64,000 nucleotides of DNA, taken from assembly GCA_963823045.1 (NCBI GenBank), contig CAWGKA010000005.1, positions 124,001-188,000 of the forward strand. The letters are read 5' to 3'. The position numbers were made by a program, and so were the translations under genes. Source of the DNA: JADLGL01 sp963823045. Lineage in GTDB: Bacteria > Pseudomonadota > Alphaproteobacteria > Rhizobiales > Kaistiaceae. Shown here one piece after another: positions 17,847-26,151 of this stretch. Numbering within the stretch: the stretch's first letter is position 1; each line of letters opens with the position of its first letter. The notes under the pieces were generated by a model that saw only the letters and a list, made by a program, of their open reading frames with translations, was not told the DNA's origin and did no database searches.

Positions 17847-19004
17847 ATGGTGCTTTTCGCCGGCGCCGCACTGGCCCAGCAGATCCTCCAGGGCTCGGAA
17901 CTCGCCGGCGTCATCTTCCCCACGCCATCCAATCTGTGGGTGCCGGACGCGCAGCGCTCGCAAGCGGCGGCGCTCGATGATGCGGCGGCGCTGACAAACA
18001 AAGCCTGCGGCGCGACCGAGTTCCACATCTGGGACGCACTCGGCGACAATCGCGACGTCATCCGCCGCGATACCGACACGGCCTTCGCCGAAGCGGGCTG
18101 GTCGCTCGCCGTCATCAACATCGATGCCGATGACAATCGCGTCTATCTCGCGACGCGCGGCGAGGACGAACTGGTCATGTCCTGGCTGCCGATGCCGGAG
18201 ACGATCGGCCTCGTGCTCTGCGTGGTGACCGGACCGCGCGCAGCCAATGCCGGCATCGCAACCATCGCCGACCCGGCGCAACAGGCGATGCCGATCCCGG
18301 TGCCGCGACCCGACCCCAATGCGCCGCGCGAAGTCATTGCGCCGGAACCGGAGCCCGAGCCCCCCGCTGTCGCCGCCGAGACGCCAGCCGAGACAACGGA
18401 GCCAGCAGCAGAGACGCCTGCCGCCGAGGGCGCGGTGGGCGACGCCATCGGCGATGTCATCAACGCCCAGACGGTGGAACAAGCAGCGCCCAGTCCTGCA
18501 GCGGATAGTGAGGCAACGGCCGATGGCGGTGGGTCATCCGTCTCGTTCGGGCTGATCGCCCTCGCGATCGCGCTCGGCGCCGGGGCAGGCTTCCTCGTGC
18601 GCTGGGGCCGTGCCGGCGCCCGCGCCGTAGCCGGTGCAACCTGGCCGATCGCCCTCGCGACGGTGGTCTACAGCGAAGTCGCAGCGGAGGAACAGAAAGG
18701 AGCGAATGGCGGTCCAGTCACCGCCCGCTACGTGCCAGTCATCGCCTATGAATATGCTGTCGACGGCACTGCCTATCAGGCCGCGCGGCTGCGCTTCGGC
18801 GACGCCAGCAAGGCGAAGCTGGCGGACGCCGAGAAGGTGGTGGAACACTTTCCCGTCGGGGCGGGCATCGAGATCCGCTACAATCCGCAGGATCCGCAGG
18901 ACGCCACGATTGAAGTCGATCCCGATCGCCTGGAGCTGCGTTTGATCGGCGGGATTGCGCTCGCGGTTCTCGCAGCGGCGGCGTTGATCAATGCCGTCGG
19001 TTGA
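17847..19004 (+). CDS. DUF3592-containing exported/membrane protein
   Basis: The protein has a hydrophobic N-terminus (MVLFAGAALAQQ), a globular periplasmic part (TNKACGATEFHIWDALGD), a Pro/Glu/Ala-rich linker (residues ~150-220) and a transmembrane helix (FGLIALAIALGAGAGFLV). The C-terminal DUF3592-like domain (VIAYEYAVDGTAYQAARLRFGD, HFPVGAGIEIRYNPQDPQDA) precedes a last helix. The leader is too short for a signal peptide. In frame upstream, ATG 17769 starts MSPAVLSRL, then TGA at 17796-17798, then SADTGVARIWVLCAVAM. Without that stop the gene would have a complete signal peptide. Confidence 0.7.
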   Translation: MVLFAGAALAQQILQGSELAGVIFPTPSNLWVPDAQRSQAAALDDAAALTNKACGATEFHIWDALGDNRDVIRRDTDTAFAEAGWSLAVINIDADDNRVYLATRGEDELVMSWLPMPETIGLVLCVVTGPRAANAGIATIADPAQQAMPIPVPRPDPNAPREVIAPEPEPEPPAVAAETPAETTEPAAETPAAEGAVGDAIGDVINAQTVEQAAPSPAADSEATADGGGSSVSFGLIALAIALGAGAGFLVRWGRAGARAVAGATWPIALATVVYSEVAAEEQKGANGGPVTARYVPVIAYEYAVDGTAYQAARLRFGDASKAKLADAEKVVEHFPVGAGIEIRYNPQDPQDATIEVDPDRLELRLIGGIALAVLAAAALINAVG

Positions 19005-19051
19005 TTCTAAGGTCGGTTCACGGGTCTTTCCTCCCGCCCACCAAGGAGCTC

Positions 19052-19821
19052 ATGTCCGGCGACCACCGCGTATTCGACCTGACCGGCGACAGTACCGGTC
19101 TGCCCGTTTCGGCGGATGGCTATGCCGTTTTCCTTGATGTCGATGGGACGCTGATCGACCTCGCTGCGACGCCCGAAATCCGTCGTCGTGCCGCCGGGTC
19201 TCGTTACCGATCTCGGCCGTCTGCGCGGAATCGGCGCATGGCGCTCTGGCTTTGGTTTCAGGCCGTTCGGTAGAAACGCTCGACCGTCTGTTCATGCCCG
19301 GCCGCTTCACGCTTGTCGGCCTCCATGGCAGCCAGTTCCGCAGCCCCGATGGCGTCGAAATTGTCATCCCGACGCCGCCGCTCCTGCGCGAAGCCGAACC
19401 GACCCTTGCGGCGTTGGTTGGCCGTTTTCCCGGCACACAGTTGGAGGACAAGGGCGGCTCGATCGCCGTTCATTTCCGCGGCGCCCCCGATGCGGGCCCG
19501 GAGATCGAGGTATTCGTGGAGGACATCGCGATCAATTCGGGCGGCACGCTCAAGGCGCAGAGGGGCAAGATGGTGATCGAATTGAAGCCTGCAGGAGCCA
19601 GCAAGGGCGCCGCCGTCAGGCAGCTGATGCAGGATCTTCCCTTCGCCGGACGCGAACCGCTCGCCATCGGTGACGATGTCACCGACGAGGAGATGTTCGC
19701 AATTGTTAACGAGCTGGGCGGCATGACAATTCGCGTCGGGCCGCCGGATCGGCCGACGGAAGCCAAGTTCAGGATCGACAGCCCACAGGCGGTCCGGAAC
19801 TGGCTTGCATCGGTAAATTAA
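19052..19821 (+). pseudogene. otsB: Trehalose-6-phosphate phosphatase, two frameshifts
   Basis: OtsB removes phosphate from trehalose-6-phosphate (HAD superfamily). ATG 19052 follows AAGGAGC. HAD motif I is YAVFLDVDGTLIDLAATPE. The frame then slips near 19175 (PPGLVTDLGRL) and again near 19240 (ALVSGRSVETLDRLFMPG). The last frame is open to 19821 with VGLHGSQFRSPDG, the HAD lysine motif KMVIELKPAGASKGAA and motif III AIGDDVTDEEMF. All catalytic elements are present but split over three frames. It sits directly before otsA, the expected trehalose synthesis pair. Confidence 0.8.
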
Positions 19822-19914
19822 TGAGAACGCCTTGGCAGCGTCACGTCGAACTCTGATATGGTGATTAACAATGGCGCGCCGCCGACAAGCGCCTGAACAC
19901 GGAAGAGGCGAGGA

Positions 19915-21423
19915 GTGAGCCGTCTCATTATCGTATCCAACCGCGTACCGGCGCCCGGCGATCAGACCGCGAGCGCGGGAGGGTTGGCCGTTGCGCTCCA
20001 GGCGGCGTTGGAGAAGCATGGCGGCATCTGGTTCGGCTGGTCCGGCGAATCGAGCGGAGACCGCGAAACCGACCGGCTGACGACCACCGAGGTCGGCAAG
20101 ATCACCTACGCGCTGGTCGACCTCACAAGGCGCGATCTCGACGAGTATTATTCCGGCTTCGCCAACCGCGCGCTATGGCCGCTCTTCCACTACCGCCTCG
20201 ATCTGACTGATTTCTCGCGTCGCGACATGGCGGGCTATTTCCGCGTCAATCGCTTCTTCGCCCGCATGCTGGCGCCGCTGATTCAGCCGGACGACATCAT
20301 CTGGGTCCATGACTACCATCTGATCCCGCTCGCCGCGGAGCTTCGCCATATGGGGCTGAAGAACCGCATGGGCTTCTTCCTGCATATTCCATGGCCGCCG
20401 CCGGACGTCCTGTTTGCGCTGCCGCCGCACGAGACGATCGTGCGGGGTCTGTCGAGCTACGATCTCGTCGGCTTCCAGACAGAGTTCGACGCGGAGAACT
20501 TCGCCGCCTGTCTCATCCGCGAGGGCCTTGGCAGCCGCGTCGGCACGCAGGTGTTCGATGCCTATGGCCGCCTGTTCGCAATGGGCGCCTTTCCGATCGG
20601 CATCGACGCGCAGGAATTCACCGCGCTCGCAGCCGACTACAGGCGGAATCTGCTTGTCGAACGCATGCTGCGATCGATCGAGGGACATCAGCTCATCATC
20701 GGCGTCGATCGCCTCGATTATTCCAAGGGCCTGCCGGAACGCATCGAAGCCTATGCGCGCTTCATCGAAACGAACCCCGCCTCGCACGGCAAGGTCGTCT
20801 TCCTGCAGATCACGCCGAAGTCACGCTCCGAAGTGCCCGAATATGCCGACATGCAGCGCGAGATCGCGGAACTCGCCGGGCGCGTAAACGGTCAGTTGGG
20901 CGACCTCGATTGGACGCCGATCCGCTACATCAATCGCACGGTGAAGCGTGGCGCGCTCGCCGGCCTCTATCGCATCGCCCGCGTCGGCCTGGTGACGCCG
21001 CTGCGCGACGGCATGAACCTTGTCGCCAAGGAATATGTGGCCTCGCAGGATCCGGAGGATCCCGGCGTGCTCATCCTGTCGCGCTTCGCCGGCGCGGCGC
21101 GCGAACTCGACGGCGCGATCCTCGTCAATCCATACGACACCGAGGACATCGCCCACGCCATCGCCGCGGCGATGGACATGTCGCTGGAGGAGCGCAAGGA
21201 ACGCTGGGAACCGATGTATGAGCGCATCAAGACGCATGACGTCATGCGCTGGTGCGAGACCTTCCTCGCGGCGTTGAAGAAGACCCGCGTCATGGCCGCC
21301 ACCGAACTGGCCGCCAGCACGCGCGGCGCGCCGGAGGCCGCCAGCTTTGCCCGGCCGAAGTCGGTGCCATCGCCCCGCCGGGCGCTTGCGGAGGCAACCG
21401 CCGGCGGGTCGGAAGGCGGCTAG
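19915..21423 (+). CDS. otsA: Trehalose-6-phosphate synthase
   Basis: GT20 glycosyltransferase that makes trehalose-6-phosphate from UDP-glucose and glucose-6-phosphate. It starts with GTG at 19915, just after GAGGCGAGGA. Motifs: SNRVPAP and the following glycine-rich loop, VHDYHLIPLAAELR, GFFLHIPWPPPD, VDRLDYSKGLPERI and the donor site TPLRDGMNLVAKEYVASQD. Residues ~455-502 are an extra Ala/Ser-rich tail. otsB lies upstream. Together they give osmoprotection and desiccation tolerance. Confidence 0.93.
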   Translation: MSRLIIVSNRVPAPGDQTASAGGLAVALQAALEKHGGIWFGWSGESSGDRETDRLTTTEVGKITYALVDLTRRDLDEYYSGFANRALWPLFHYRLDLTDFSRRDMAGYFRVNRFFARMLAPLIQPDDIIWVHDYHLIPLAAELRHMGLKNRMGFFLHIPWPPPDVLFALPPHETIVRGLSSYDLVGFQTEFDAENFAACLIREGLGSRVGTQVFDAYGRLFAMGAFPIGIDAQEFTALAADYRRNLLVERMLRSIEGHQLIIGVDRLDYSKGLPERIEAYARFIETNPASHGKVVFLQITPKSRSEVPEYADMQREIAELAGRVNGQLGDLDWTPIRYINRTVKRGALAGLYRIARVGLVTPLRDGMNLVAKEYVASQDPEDPGVLILSRFAGAARELDGAILVNPYDTEDIAHAIAAAMDMSLEERKERWEPMYERIKTHDVMRWCETFLAALKKTRVMAATELAASTRGAPEAASFARPKSVPSPRRALAEATAGGSEGG

Positions 21424-22082
21424 GCGTTCGCAGCCGCGGGGATCGGGCAGGTCACGCCCGTCCCGCCATGGCCGCAATAACCGTTCGGGTTCTTCGCCAG
21501 ATATTGCTGGTGGTAATCCTCCGCGTAGTAGAACGGACCGCGCATCGCGATCTCGGTCGTGATCGGACCGTAGCCCTTGGCCTTCAGTTCGGCGGTGTAC
21601 ATCCGCGCCGCCTCCTCGGCCTCCGCCCGCTCCGCTTCGTCCATGACGTAGATTGCTGAGCGATACTGCGTCCCGACGTCGGCGCCTTGCCGCATTCCCT
21701 GAGTCGGATCATGGGCTTCGAAGAAGGCCTTCAGCAGCCGACCGAAGCTGATGATTTTCGGGTCATAGGCGACCAGCACGACCTCGGTGTGGCCGGTGCG
21801 GCCGGAGCAGACCTCCTGATAAGTCGGGTTCGCCGTCGCGCCGCCGGCATAGCCCACCGCCGTGACATAGACACCGTCGAGTTGCCAGAAGACGCGCTCG
21901 GCGCCCCAGAAGCAACCAAGGCCGAAGACGGCCGTCTTGATGCCCTCCGGAAACGGCGGATGGATCGACCGCCCGTTGACGAAGTGCTTGTCAGAAGTCG
22001 GGATCGCCTCGGGCCGTCCCGGCAGGACGGTGTCAGCCGTCGGCATGGCCAGCTTGGCGGAGAACCTGTCGAACAGTCCCAT
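21420..22082 (-). CDS. msrA: Peptide methionine sulfoxide reductase A
   Basis: Reduces the S-form of methionine sulfoxide in proteins using a thiol relay. The catalytic Cys is in the motif VFGLGCFWGAERVFWQLDGV; the GYAGG and DVGTQYRSAIY blocks follow, and a resolving Cys lies near the C-terminus (NGYCGHGGTGVTCPIP). Start ATG 22082 is preceded by AGGAGGTG. The ~40-residue N-terminal extension (LAMPTADTVLPGRPEAIP) is typical of the longer MsrA type. Divergent from the aldo/keto reductase, with 97 bases between them. Confidence 0.93.
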   Translation of the reverse strand: MGLFDRFSAKLAMPTADTVLPGRPEAIPTSDKHFVNGRSIHPPFPEGIKTAVFGLGCFWGAERVFWQLDGVYVTAVGYAGGATANPTYQEVCSGRTGHTEVVLVAYDPKIISFGRLLKAFFEAHDPTQGMRQGADVGTQYRSAIYVMDEAERAEAEEAARMYTAELKAKGYGPITTEIAMRGPFYYAEDYHQQYLAKNPNGYCGHGGTGVTCPIPAAANA

Positions 22083-22179
22083 CGAACACCTCCTGAGTTT
22101 GTCTGTCGGCTCCCAACATATAGGTTTGCGGGTAAGCCTGCTCCATGAAGCAGCCGGTCACAATCGCAGGAGGCGAGCC

Positions 22180-23223
22180 ATGAGCATGAATGCGACCAAG
22201 CCGGGCAGCGCGTCCCCCCTCCCCACCCGGCCGCTCGGCCGGACCGACATAAGCATCACGCCGGTCGGCTTCGGCGCCTGGGCGATCGGTGGTCCGGAAT
22301 GGTCTTTCGGCTGGGGCAGTCAGGACGACGCCCAGTCGGTCGCCGCCATCCGGCGCGCGATCGGACATGGCATCAACTGGATCGACACAGCGGCGGTCTA
22401 TGGCCTCGGCCACTCCGAAGAGATCGTGCGCGAGGCGCTTGCCGGCATCCCGGCCGACGAGCGCCCCTATGTCTTCACCAAATGCGGCCTCGTCTGGGAC
22501 GAAGCCAACCACGCCTCCCCGCCGCGCGAAGTCGGCGCGCCCGACAGCATCCGCCGCGAGGTCGAGGCATCGCTCCGCCGCCTGGGTGTCGAACGCATCG
22601 ACCTCTATCAGATGCACTGGCCGGCGAAGGACGGGACGCCGCTCGAGGTCTATTGGCAGACGCTTCTCGACCTGAAGAAGGAAGGCAAGGTGCGCGCCGT
22701 CGGCCTTTCCAACCATTCGGCCGCACAGCTCGAGATCGCCGAACGGCTCGGTCATGTCGACACGCTGCAGCCGCCCTTCTCGGCGATCCGCCGCGGCGCG
22801 GCGCTTGCCGAGCTGCCCTGGTGTGACGCGCACGGGACCGGCGTCATCGTCTACAGCCCGATGCAGACCGGCCTCCTCACCGGCACCTTCTCTCTCGAAC
22901 GGGCAAGGTCGCTGCCTGCGAATGACTGGCGCTCGCGCGACGCCGACTACTCCGGCGACAGGCTGAAGCGGAACCTTGCCCTGGCGGAAGCGCTGCGCCC
23001 GGTCGCAGTCCGGCACGACACCACGGTGGCCGTCGTCGCGGTGGCCTGGGCGCTCGCTTGGCCGGGCGTTACAGGAGCCATCGTCGGGGCGCGGCGTCCG
23101 GATCAGGTCGACGGCTGGATCGAGGCCGCCACGGTTCGCCTCAGTACGGAGGACATGACCGAGATCGCCGCAGCGATTGCCGCGACGGGCGCCGGTTCGG
23201 GACCTGCATTGCCAGGCGCCTGA
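22180..23223 (+). CDS. Aldo/keto reductase
   Basis: NADPH-dependent (beta/alpha)8 oxidoreductase. Start ATG 22180 follows CAGGAGGCGAGCC; the frame is open upstream, but that part overlaps msrA antisense. Motifs: PVGFGAWAIGGPEW, the Asp in NWIDTAAVYGLGHSEEIV (catalytic D and Y), the Lys in VFTKCGLVWD, the His in IDLYQMHWPAKDGTP, and the C-terminal cofactor block TGAIVGARRPDQVDG. Length of 347 residues is normal. The substrate cannot be told from sequence. Confidence 0.9.
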   Translation: MSMNATKPGSASPLPTRPLGRTDISITPVGFGAWAIGGPEWSFGWGSQDDAQSVAAIRRAIGHGINWIDTAAVYGLGHSEEIVREALAGIPADERPYVFTKCGLVWDEANHASPPREVGAPDSIRREVEASLRRLGVERIDLYQMHWPAKDGTPLEVYWQTLLDLKKEGKVRAVGLSNHSAAQLEIAERLGHVDTLQPPFSAIRRGAALAELPWCDAHGTGVIVYSPMQTGLLTGTFSLERARSLPANDWRSRDADYSGDRLKRNLALAEALRPVAVRHDTTVAVVAVAWALAWPGVTGAIVGARRPDQVDGWIEAATVRLSTEDMTEIAAAIAATGAGSGPALPGA

Positions 23224-23298
23224 CCGATTTTGACGCGATGAAGCGCCTTGCCGAGAGGGCGCGGGTGCCTATAGTGCCGCCCTCTCGCGCAAGCGAGC

Positions 23299-23388
23299 GG
23301 AGGGGTGGCCGAGTGGTCGAAGGCGCACGCCTGGAAAGTGTGTATACGGGAGACCGTATCGAGGGTTCGAATCCCTCTCCCTCCGCCA
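23299..23388 (+). tRNA. tRNA-Ser(GGA)
   Basis: A complete class II tRNA. The acceptor GGAGGGG pairs with TCCCTCC; discriminator G and CCA are encoded. The D arm is GCCGAGTGGTCGAAGGC. The anticodon stem CACGC/GTGTG frames the loop CTGGAAA, giving anticodon GGA (reads UCC and UCU). The long variable arm is ATACGG...CCGTAT, and the T loop is TTCGAAT. Its 3' end is the integration site of the island that follows. Confidence 0.95.
23374..23388 (+). repeat. attL: 3' end of tRNA-Ser
   Basis: The 15 bases CCTCTCCCTCCGCCA that end the tRNA are repeated exactly at 47974-47988. Further downstream both sites also share ACCTGCGCA-C/T-GCGAC and GGAATCGCGCCGAGGAT. This marks the left edge of the island. 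Confidence 0.8.
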
Positions 23389-23781
23389 GCCCTGCCCGGC
23401 AACCTGTTCTCCAACTGCTGTAGACCCGCCAGAAAAGGCCGAGAACGCGCCTTTCAGGCAGCGCCACCTGCGCACCGCGACGCTGGGAATCGCGCCGAGG
23501 ATTCTCTGTTTGGGCTGAAATTCTCTGGACCTGTGAACTGGTGCACGCAGTTCAAGTGCTTAGAAATAAGGGCCTGCGGCAGACTTCAGAGCCCCATGAG
23601 TTGGTGGTTGCCCTCGCCCGCCGAGAATGACCCGTTTCGAATTTCCGCTTATGCCTCGAAACCGGTCTCCCCGGTCGAGCTGTCTCTAGTCCACTGATGA
23701 CCCAAAGCTGGCATCGCCGCTTGGCCGAGGATAGCCAAGAAACGCCTGATCGGACCTTGATCACGTGCTGGTTACGCAGGA
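23389..23781. other. Island left end, no supported gene
   Basis: Non-coding or unrecognised DNA after the tRNA. Around 23451-23505 it carries the stretch homologous to the chromosomal flank at 48017-48051 (ACCTGCGCA... GGAATCGCGCCGAGGAT). A short minus-strand open frame (23785-23552) has no recognisable features. Confidence 0.5.
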
Positions 23782-24129
23782 TCACTGATCCCAGGCTTCG
23801 ACCTCTACCTGGCGCGTGACCTTGCCGCCCCGGGTGTCAAGCAAGGCATGTTCGTAGATTTGCTTTCCGTCGGGGAAGGTCACGATAAACCGAAAGGCGG
23901 CGCGGTCGCCGGCCAAAATCTCATCGTCGAAATAGATTGTGAAGGGTTGGGCGCAGATGCTCTGGAGGAATGAGGCTATGGCATCCCTGCCGCGCATGAC
24001 ATTGGGATTCTTCGGAGGATTGAAATGTCGGTACTCGGTCCACACCGCGTCGGCGGCGTAGAAGTCTATCCAGGCCCGATAGTCCTTCGTTTCAAATGCG
24101 TTCTTGAATTTGGCGAAGTCGAAAGTCAT
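23782..24129 (-). CDS. SnoaL/NTF2-like protein
   Basis: A 115-residue cone-shaped fold of the SnoaL-like superfamily. ATG 24129 follows GAGGAGGATTGGT, a strong ribosome site that decides the start (the frame is open 18 codons more). Features: FKNAFETKDYRAWIDFYAADAVWTEYRHFNPPKNPNV (helix followed by the first strand), then GRDAIASFLQSICAQ and DRAAFRFIVTFPDG. These proteins bind or isomerise small ligands; the substrate is unknown. Confidence 0.7.
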   Translation of the reverse strand: MTFDFAKFKNAFETKDYRAWIDFYAADAVWTEYRHFNPPKNPNVMRGRDAIASFLQSICAQPFTIYFDDEILAGDRAAFRFIVTFPDGKQIYEHALLDTRGGKVTRQVEVEAWDQ

Positions 24130-24434
24130 ACCAATCCTCCTCAAGAAGGCCCAGGGGGCGGCGCCGCCAGCAAGCTCGGCCACCGATTTGCCGCCATGCC
24201 TGGGTCAGACGATCGGCCCGCTGCATCGGCCCGCGCCCACTCGCCCTCCGAAGCCGCCGCAAGGCCACCTTCAGCGCCCGGATGCACTCACCGGCCGCGC
24301 GCGAAACGCGACCATAGCCCCGCTGCGTGCGCGCTGACGAATCCCGCCGCACCCGAGAGACCTGTGCGTGGTCAGCCGACGCTAAAGTCACGCCAAGGAG
24401 GGCATCCTCCTCAAGGTGAGCAGAGTGAACACCG
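24130..24434. other. No supported gene
   Basis: A GC-rich stretch between the SnoaL-like gene and the first secreted-protein gene. Overlapping short frames look compositionally random (Arg/Pro/Ser-rich), and I see no motif. Confidence 0.4.
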
Positions 24435-24896
24435 CTAGAATGCACTGCCCCACCGGAGCTTCCGGAGCCACCCGTCAATGGTTATCGTAATTCGATCGCC
24501 AACTGAGGGCGGCGCGCCTTCCAGTTCGGCATACGTGAAGGTAACGATGCCTTCCCCGATCTCACCATGAGTGAGTTCGACCACGCCAATCGTGCCCGTC
24601 GTCATGTTTACCAACGAGGCATTCGGGGGGTCGGAAATGAAATCGCCAGCGGGTCCCCAACCGAGATCCACAATATCGCTTGTATTAACTAGCGAGACCT
24701 CGCGGGCCGGACGGTCGGTAAAGATTACTGCGACAGGGTCGAACACCAAGGCGATCTCACCTGTGTCTGAAGTCTGCACAGTGCCCGAGATGATGCCGAG
24801 CCAGGTCGGGTTGTCGCTAGGGCTTACCTCCTGTGCGAATGCCACAGAATAGGTGACTCCGACCGCGAAGGCCAAGATGGCGGTCAATCGTTTCAT
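24435..24896 (-). CDS. Secreted protein of unknown function, copy 1
   Basis: A 153-residue exported protein. ATG 24896 is preceded by GAGGAGCGACC. The signal peptide is MKRLTAILAFAVGVTYSVAFAQ. The mature part is beta-rich and acidic (SGTVQTSDTGEIALVFDP, REVSLVNTSDIVDLGWGPAG, DRITITIDG). No family is recognised. It is nearly identical to the gene at 38614-38123 up to ITIDG, where the repeat ends; the last eight residues (WLRKLRWGSAF region) are unique. At least one copy has therefore lost its original C-terminus. Confidence 0.65.
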   Translation of the reverse strand: MKRLTAILAFAVGVTYSVAFAQEVSPSDNPTWLGIISGTVQTSDTGEIALVFDPVAVIFTDRPAREVSLVNTSDIVDLGWGPAGDFISDPPNASLVNMTTGTIGVVELTHGEIGEGIVTFTYAELEGAPPSVGDRITITIDGWLRKLRWGSAF

Positions 24897-24996
24897 GGTC
24901 GCTCCTCGGGGCTGAGATTTCGCTACGCACCAAAACAACGCGTTTCAGACGGTGTTGGACCGGACCGATATAAGATCGGACAAGCCCATGGTGTAA
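24470..24996. repeat. 527-bp direct repeat, copy 1
   Basis: Runs from ACCCGTCAATGG to about GTGTAA and matches 38188-38714 in the same orientation with only a few substitutions. It contains the coding sequence (except its extreme 3' end), the ribosome site and about 100 bases upstream, including the inverted repeat CCGAT-ataag-ATCGG at 24963-24979 (approximate). Confidence 0.85.
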
Positions 24997-25358
24997 GCAA
25001 GCGCCTCATTCGGCGGCACGCAGTATCGGAGCCACCGAGTTGTGACGAAGGCATGATCTGAACGGGCACATGATCGACACGGCGGGCATGGAAAGATGGC
25101 TTCATCGACTACCTATCAACTCGGTGCCTCCCGGTCGATGACCGAACGAGCCTCATGGCCCGCCAGTGGGCCAGGTTTCCCGTTTGCCTGACAATGCCCG
25201 CTCTCGCGTGTCGTCGAAGACCGGGCGTCGTGCAGAACCGAAACCGGAGCGAACGCCGAGGCCCGCGTAGACTCGTCGCGCGCGAGCGCAGATCATCGTT
25301 TGCGGCGGGGCAAGGAGCTGGCCGCCGGCGTCCGCCACCATCGGCGAATGCGTGGCTA
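24997..25358. other. No supported gene
   Basis: Between the repeat and the broken L,D-transpeptidase gene. Several short overlapping frames exist on both strands, but none has a ribosome site plus protein-like composition. Confidence 0.4.
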
Positions 25359-25881
25359 TCACGGAAGAACAACGACAGTCGTACCGATGCCCACCCGGTC
25401 AAACAGATCCGTGACATCTTCGTTAAACATGCGAATGCAGCCATGCGAAACGAATCCGCCGATCGATTCCGGCGCGTTGGTTCCGTGAATGGCGAAGAAA
25501 CCGCCCGCGAGCGTCATCGCCGCCGCGCCCATCGGATTGGCCGCCGACCCAGCGGGGATCACCGTCGGCAGGTCAGGTTGTTCAAGCCGAATCTTGGGGG
25601 GCGGCACCCAGTTCGGACGAAGGAATTTCCCGTCGATGAAAGTTGTTCCGGTCCATTGCCATCACGATACGGCGAACGCCGACGGTGAAGCTCAAAGAGA
25701 GATCCGGCCCCAGGATCAAATATAGTCGTCGCTCTTGAGTATGGACCACGATGGTTCCGGGTGCGAATCCGCCATCATAGGAGACCAACGCCCCGGCAGC
25801 GACCGACACTTCGGGGAATGACGCCGAGGCGACCGCTGTCGCAAACAACGCCGCGGCGCATATTCGCACTATTCTACGCAT
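25359..25881 (-). pseudogene. L,D-transpeptidase (YkuD), one frameshift
   Basis: YkuD-type L,D-transpeptidases cross-link peptidoglycan or anchor lipoproteins. The N-terminal part from ATG 25881 has a signal peptide (ICAAALFATAVASASFPEVSVAA) and the first catalytic strands (APGTIVVHTQERRLYLIL, LSFTVGV). The frame must slip once near 25670 to read WQWTGTTFIDGKFLRPNWVPPP, after which MTLAGGFFAIHGTNAPESIG and the catalytic SHGCIRMFNEDVTDLF follow to 25359. All catalytic residues (His, Cys in SHGCIRM) are present. About 174 residues when repaired. Confidence 0.8.
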
Positions 25882-26151
25882 TCGCAGGTTATTATGGGTA
25901 ACTCGTTTCCAACTCTGCGTTTGATTGCCTACCGTTTTGTATTGTTAAATTGTTTCTAATATTAGCTCACAACATTTATTTTGGAACGAACGATCCGGCA
26001 AACGTGTGCTGTTTTGAACAGTCAACCGGGCCGAGTGTGCCGATCTTCGCTGCAACGCTGCGAATCACTCGAGGCGGCTCGTTCGGCGGGAGGTGTGGCC
26101 ACTCCGCCAGCGAAGCTTCAAGGCGCTCGATTGGCGTGAAAGGCGGAACGC
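25882..26151. promoter_or_regulatory. AT-rich divergent promoter region
   Basis: A strikingly AT-rich segment (about 25915-25985, with runs such as TTTTGTATTGTTAAATTG and AATATTAGC) lies between the divergent L,D-transpeptidase gene and the ice-binding autotransporter gene. It probably holds the promoters of both. No box can be fixed with confidence. Confidence 0.4.

Noticed and set aside
16463..18136. A 557-codon minus-strand open frame
   Set aside because: Antisense to lepA and the DUF3592 gene; no conserved motif.
23389..24500. A tyrosine integrase next to the tRNA
   Set aside because: All six frames were read for the R-HxxR-Y pattern beside the tRNA; none is visible, even as a fragment.
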